Shown here in pieces: positions 14,892-17,611 of a stretch of DNA of 17,611 nt. The position numbers and the translations under genes are program-made. The notes below the pieces were generated by a model. It was not told the origin of the DNA, did no database searches, and worked only from the letters and a program-made list of their open reading frames with translations. Source of the stretch: RGIG3009 sp045541305 (lineage in GTDB: Bacteria > Bacillota > Clostridia > Oscillospirales > Acutalibacteraceae); contig JAZQIV010000031.1 in NCBI GenBank assembly GCA_045541305.1, positions 1 to 17,611 of the forward strand, in the 5' to 3' direction. The number at the start of each line of letters is the position of its first letter. The stretch's first letter is position 1.

Positions 14892-15335
14892 TTAGTCCTC
14901 GCTTGTATTGTCGTCGTCCAAAATCGCAACGGCAGGCAACGTCACAATCCGTGCGCCGCTGTCGTTATCCACGGTTTCAAATGTCATTTGACCGCCGCAC
15001 ACAGAGCAGGCGGGACGCAAATCTTCGTCCGCTGCACGAATCGGCAACGCGACACCGCGTTGGCTGGCAATACACGCACGTTGATGGCCGGACAACACTT
15101 CGCCATGCCCACACTCGCACAAAGCGATGGTGATCGGACGCATTTGTTCCTTCTTCGAACGCATGGTTTTATATAATTTCGGGCAGTATAACAAATCACC
15201 GGTGGAAAGCTTGGTGCTTGGCGAGATAGCAAAATCCTCCACCACGTTTAACGAGCATTTACCTGTTTTCAGAAAATAGCAGGTATTCTTGTTCAGACGA
15301 ATGGTGAGATCCACCATTCCCTTGGGTCTGTTCAT
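14892..15335 (-). CDS. Uncharacterised Cys-rich protein with ParB-like GHQR motif
   Basis: 147-residue soluble protein that I do not recognise as a named family. Ten cysteines could form zinc sites: C19/C27, C51, C73-E-C75-G, C88 and C110-S-V-C113-G. Between the two CxC/CxxC knuckles lies EVLSGHQRACIASQRGVALPI (79-99), whose SGHQR-x-x-x-A-x-x-x-G pattern resembles the core motif of the ParB/sulfiredoxin-like fold (typically xxSGHQRxxAxxxLG); PITIAL just before it would be the preceding strand. The ParB-like reading is an inference from this short stretch. ATG at 15335 has GAGGTG seven bases upstream and is preferred over a TTG at 15350. Promoter at 15360-15368; pyrR follows three bases after the stop, so the two are co-transcribed. 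Confidence 0.7.
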   Translation of the reverse strand: MNRPKGMVDLTIRLNKNTCYFLKTGKCSLNVVEDFAISPSTKLSTGDLLYCPKLYKTMRSKKEQMRPITIALCECGHGEVLSGHQRACIASQRGVALPIRAADEDLRPACSVCGGQMTFETVDNDSGARIVTLPAVAILDDDNTSED

Positions 15336-15359
15336 GTGAAAACACCTCAATTCACATCC

Positions 15360-15368
15360 AGTATACCA
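15360..15368 (-). promoter_or_regulatory. Extended -10 promoter of the Cys-rich gene-pyrR unit
   Basis: On the minus strand TGGTATACT gives an extended -10 (TG-n-TATACT; -10 hexamer at 15360-15365). No good -35 is seen at 16-18 bases, but AT-rich DNA with a repeated TTTGAAAAGATAT lies directly upstream and could act as an UP-like element or activator site. Confidence 0.6.
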
Positions 15369-15400
15369 TATCTTTTCAAATTTTCCTATATCTTTTCAAA
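15368..15400. repeat. Two direct 13-bp repeats, 20-base period
   Basis: ATATCTTTTCAAA occurs at 15368-15380 and again at 15388-15400, with start points exactly 20 bases (about two helical turns) apart, immediately upstream of the minus-strand promoter at 15360. Such phasing is what paired regulator sites show, but simple AT-richness is an alternative. Confidence 0.55.
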
Positions 15401-15427
15401 AATTTTTTGTTTTCTTGTCGGCATGTG

Positions 15428-15441
15428 TTTTGCTGGCAAAA
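15428..15441. promoter_or_regulatory. Small inverted repeat upstream of spoIVB
   Basis: TTTTGC-TG-GCAAAA, perfect 6-bp arms with a two-base centre, about 80 bases before the spoIVB start. It may be a regulator site for either divergent gene. I could not find a convincing sigma-G or sigma-F promoter in the 186-base gap. Confidence 0.35.
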
Positions 15442-15521
15442 GCGGTGTGATTTCCTATTCATATTCGTATTCAGCCGAGGAACAGTAAATAATGCAGACG
15501 TAATGGAAACGAGGAAATATC

Positions 15522-16757
15522 ATGAGAAAAGCTATTCGTATTTTGTGTATTTTGATAACCGTCTGTACACTCATTGTGTTGAGCGGTATTGTGTATTTTA
15601 TCATTCAACTTCCGAATGTGTTTCAAGTAGAGGAAGGGAAAACGCTAAGCGTCGGAAAATCCATTTATCCCATTTACCAATCAACCAACGATCGAGCTGC
15701 AGCATTGGTATCGAATACGGCAGCCGGGTCGGATTACTCGCTGACATTGAGCTTATTTGGTGTATTCCCGATCAAAGAGGTAACGGTTTCGGTTGTGGAA
15801 CAAGGAAACGTTGTACTGGGCGGTACCCCGTTTGGTATCAAGTTGTACGCTGATGGCGTAATGGTGGTATCGTTATCGGATGTTGATACACGTTTTGGCG
15901 GAACATATCCCGCCAAAAACGCAGGAATCAAGGTGGGGGATATTATACTTTCGATCGATGGTAAAACCGTATATACCAACGAGGAGGTGTCCGAAGCGGT
16001 CAAACAATCCGCAGGCAAGGCCATGGAGTTTCGTTTGCGCCGCGATAACGTGGATTTCTCAGTTTCCGTAAAGCCGGCAAAATCCGTGAAAGAAAACTGT
16101 TATAAGATCGGTATTTGGGTACGCGATAGTTCGGCAGGGATTGGTACTGTTACGTTTTACGATCCCAAAACAAACGTCCTGGCAGGTTTGGGACACGCCG
16201 TGTGTGACGTGGACACGGGCAACATCATTCCGATTGCGTCGGGCGAGATCGTCCCTGCACGTATTTACGGGGTTACCAAAAGCGAGTCCGGAACACCGGG
16301 CGAATTGCGCGGAGGATTTGACCTCGGTTCGTTTGGTTCGCTGCTCAAGAACTGCGATCGCGGTGTATACGGCACAGTGAAATCCGGTAAGATGGTAGGA
16401 CAATATGTACCGGTCATGATGAAGCAGGAAATACAGAACGGCAAAGCACAGATTTACACGACTGTGTCGGGGAATAAACCGCAATGGTACGATATACGGA
16501 TTACGCAGATTCGGTACCGCGATACCACCGGCACACCCAGTATGGTGGTGGAGGTCACCGATAAAGCGTTACTGGAGAAAACCGGCGGGATCGTGCAGGG
16601 AATGAGCGGGACACCCATCGTCCAAAACGGAAAACTCGTCGGTGCGATCACCCACGTTTTTGTCAATGATCCCACCAAGGGCTACGCCATCTTTGCTGAG
16701 AATATGTTAGAGACGGCTCAAAGTGTGGCTGAAGAAAAATTTAGAGATGCATCATAA
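15522..16757 (+). CDS. spoIVB: SpoIVB, PDZ serine peptidase (family S55)
   Basis: Forespore-made signalling protease that, in Bacillus, crosses into the intermembrane space and cleaves SpoIVFA to release sigma-K activation. The 411-residue protein has an N-terminal membrane anchor (about residues 5-28), a PDZ domain around 105-180 (AGIKVGDIILSIDGKTV) and the S55 catalytic domain. The triad is visible: H225 in GLGHA, D347 in EVTDK, and S362 in GMSGTPIVQNGKLVGAITHVF. The Asp-Ser spacing of 15 residues equals that of Bacillus SpoIVB. The ATG has GAGGAAA a few bases upstream. The stop codon sits inside a hairpin. In most spore formers spo0A follows directly; here an AT-rich gene on the other strand does. 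Confidence 0.95.
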   Translation: MRKAIRILCILITVCTLIVLSGIVYFIIQLPNVFQVEEGKTLSVGKSIYPIYQSTNDRAAALVSNTAAGSDYSLTLSLFGVFPIKEVTVSVVEQGNVVLGGTPFGIKLYADGVMVVSLSDVDTRFGGTYPAKNAGIKVGDIILSIDGKTVYTNEEVSEAVKQSAGKAMEFRLRRDNVDFSVSVKPAKSVKENCYKIGIWVRDSSAGIGTVTFYDPKTNVLAGLGHAVCDVDTGNIIPIASGEIVPARIYGVTKSESGTPGELRGGFDLGSFGSLLKNCDRGVYGTVKSGKMVGQYVPVMMKQEIQNGKAQIYTTVSGNKPQWYDIRITQIRYRDTTGTPSMVVEVTDKALLEKTGGIVQGMSGTPIVQNGKLVGAITHVFVNDPTKGYAIFAENMLETAQSVAEEKFRDAS

Positions 16758-16786
16758 AATATTACAATTATAATATTTTATGATGC
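16749..16786. terminator. First of two tandem hairpins after spoIVB
   Basis: A perfect 16-bp, very AT-rich stem (16749-16764 with 16771-16786) has a six-base loop and includes the last two sense codons and the stop of spoIVB. The following T-run is weak (GTTTGT), so its strength as a terminator is uncertain. Confidence 0.6.
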
Positions 16787-16799
16787 GTTTGTACAAGAA

Positions 16800-16839
16800 A
16801 TCACGCGAAGAGATTTATAATCGAATCTCTTCGCGTGAT
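16800..16839. terminator. Second tandem hairpin, spoIVB/LRR junction
   Basis: A perfect 16-bp stem (16800-16815 with 16824-16839) with GC-rich CACGCGAAGAG core and an eight-base loop lies 13 bases after the first hairpin. It sits between the convergent spoIVB and LRR genes and lacks long T-runs on either side. Probably a bidirectional terminator. Confidence 0.65.
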
Positions 16840-16886
16840 ATGTTAGTATCATATTTTGAATCAAAAAATATTAATTGTTTTTATTA

Positions 16887-17611
16887 TTACCAGATTACAA
16901 CATTTCCGTTTGAGTCATAATGCCAATAATTACCACTTGTGGTTGGTTTCGATGCCGAATAGAAATATTTTGTAGCAGTTACAAGTTTTGAATTTGTACT
17001 TGTATTTAATTTAACGCTTGCAAATTCTTGTTCAGTTCCTTCATAATACAATCGTTTTAAGGTGCTATCGTCATCGAAGTTTTCGGAACCGATTTCGGTT
17101 ATGTTTTTTCCTATTACAAAATCGGTGATTTTTACAGTCATAAAATCTCTTGTACTAGGATTTTCACCGTTCAAAATAACTGTTTTAAGTGATTTTGGTA
17201 CAACTGAATCTTGATCCCAACAATCTATACCGCTTCCGAAAAGCCATGCAAAGCAATCGGTAGAAACATTAGTGCTTTCTGCATTTTTGGCGATAAATGG
17301 AATAGAGAGGGTTTGTAATTTATCACATCCACTTAAAGCGTCTTGACCGATTGAAACAGTTGTTTTCGGAAGAATAAGAGTAGTAAACGTATTGTTTGCA
17401 AATGCTTTTGAACCTATCGTTAAATCTTCTTTAACTTTTGAAAAATCATAAGTGGCGGACAAATTTATGAATGCTTCGTCTTTGATTGTTTTTAAATCTG
17501 AGCCAAAGGTTATTTTTTTGATATTTGCGTTAGCAAAAGCTCTACTTCCGATTTCGGTTACGGTATCGGGTATAACAATTGAATCGATGGTTGCATTATA
17601 AAAAAATGAAG
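16887..17611 (-). CDS. BspA-type leucine-rich repeat protein, C-terminal part
   Basis: 3' part (241 codons visible) of a protein with LRR_5 repeats; the frame is open to the right window edge, so the TTG at 17462 is not the start. Repeats of about 23 residues are visible, for example IVIPDTVTEIGSRAFANANIKKI, LTIGSKAFANNTFTTLILPKT, VSIGQDALSGCDKLQTLSIP and FVIGKNITEIGSENF. The family forms large, often secreted surface proteins in gut bacteria, some linked to adhesion. The end (SGNYWHYDSNGNVVIW) is a short aromatic tail without an LPXTG or membrane anchor, so any anchoring signal must be elsewhere. Base composition is clearly lower than in the rest of the window (22-23 G+C per 60 bases on three sampled lines), suggesting a different history. 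Confidence 0.85.
   Translation of the reverse strand, partial: SFFYNATIDSIVIPDTVTEIGSRAFANANIKKITFGSDLKTIKDEAFINLSATYDFSKVKEDLTIGSKAFANNTFTTLILPKTTVSIGQDALSGCDKLQTLSIPFIAKNAESTNVSTDCFAWLFGSGIDCWDQDSVVPKSLKTVILNGENPSTRDFMTVKITDFVIGKNITEIGSENFDDDSTLKRLYYEGTEQEFASVKLNTSTNSKLVTATKYFYSASKPTTSGNYWHYDSNGNVVIW

Noticed and set aside
15442..15521. Sigma-G/sigma-F promoter for spoIVB
   Set aside because: CATATT and GTATT fragments are present, but no pair has the right spacing and sequence.
15407..15853. Plus-strand frame overlapping the spoIVB start
   Set aside because: No ribosome site, Cys/aromatic-rich nonsense-like product, and out of frame with the certain spoIVB reading.

Overview
The window looks like chromosomal core genome of an endospore-forming Bacillota of clostridial type, probably a gut Oscillospirales-like lineage. 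This rests on two sporulation genes (spoIIID and spoIVB), clostridial-style MurD and MutY motifs, strong GGAGG ribosome sites, a methionine gamma-lyase/'aluminium resistance' family protein and a BspA-type leucine-rich repeat protein. Base composition is moderate (27 and 31 G+C per 60 bases on two sampled lines) except at the far right, where it falls to about 22 per 60. I see no tRNA, rRNA, CRISPR array, insertion sequence or phage gene. No gene-free stretch exceeds 300 bases.

Layout. (1) Bases 1-2255, plus strand: an operon of mutY (5' end cut by the window edge), a dCMP deaminase and an SDR reductase of FabG/YmfI type, closed by a strong terminator. (2) 2314-4641: glycogen phosphorylase glgP, converging on (3) 5840-6418 and 4676-5836, minus strand: an HD-domain hydrolase followed by an RlmD/RlmCD-type rRNA uridine methyltransferase. 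One 14-bp hairpin closes both sides. (4) 6430-6552: a back-to-back promoter region with good sigma-A boxes on both strands and a perfect 18-bp palindrome over the rightward -35 box. (5) 6553-12903, plus strand: six tightly packed genes: DUF368/PopT undecaprenyl-phosphate translocase, murD, two M42 aminopeptidases, a GNAT acetyltransferase and a PLP-dependent methionine gamma-lyase family protein. (6) 13009-13949: an Alg14/Alg13-like (PssD/PssE) glycosyltransferase pair with its own promoter and terminator. (7) 14053-14310: spoIIID behind a sigma-E-like promoter. (8) 15335-14343, minus strand: a small cysteine-rich protein with a ParB-like GHQR motif, then pyrR. (9) 15522-16757: spoIVB. (10) 16749-16839: two tandem perfect 16-bp hairpins. 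(11) 16887-17611, minus strand: the AT-rich 3' part of a BspA-type LRR protein that runs off the window.

How the genes fit together. PopT and MurD both serve peptidoglycan synthesis (lipid carrier return and stem peptide assembly) and share a promoter, with peptide and amino-acid catabolic genes downstream. SpoIIID (mother cell) and SpoIVB (forespore signalling protease that triggers sigma-K activation in Bacillus) lie within 1.5 kb of each other, separated by the pyrR unit. I found no complete new multi-gene system. The parts most worth following are the palindrome controlling popT-murD, the Cys-rich/ParB-like protein coupled to pyrR, the paired M42 peptidases, and the junction of spoIVB with the AT-rich LRR gene where spo0A would normally be expected.
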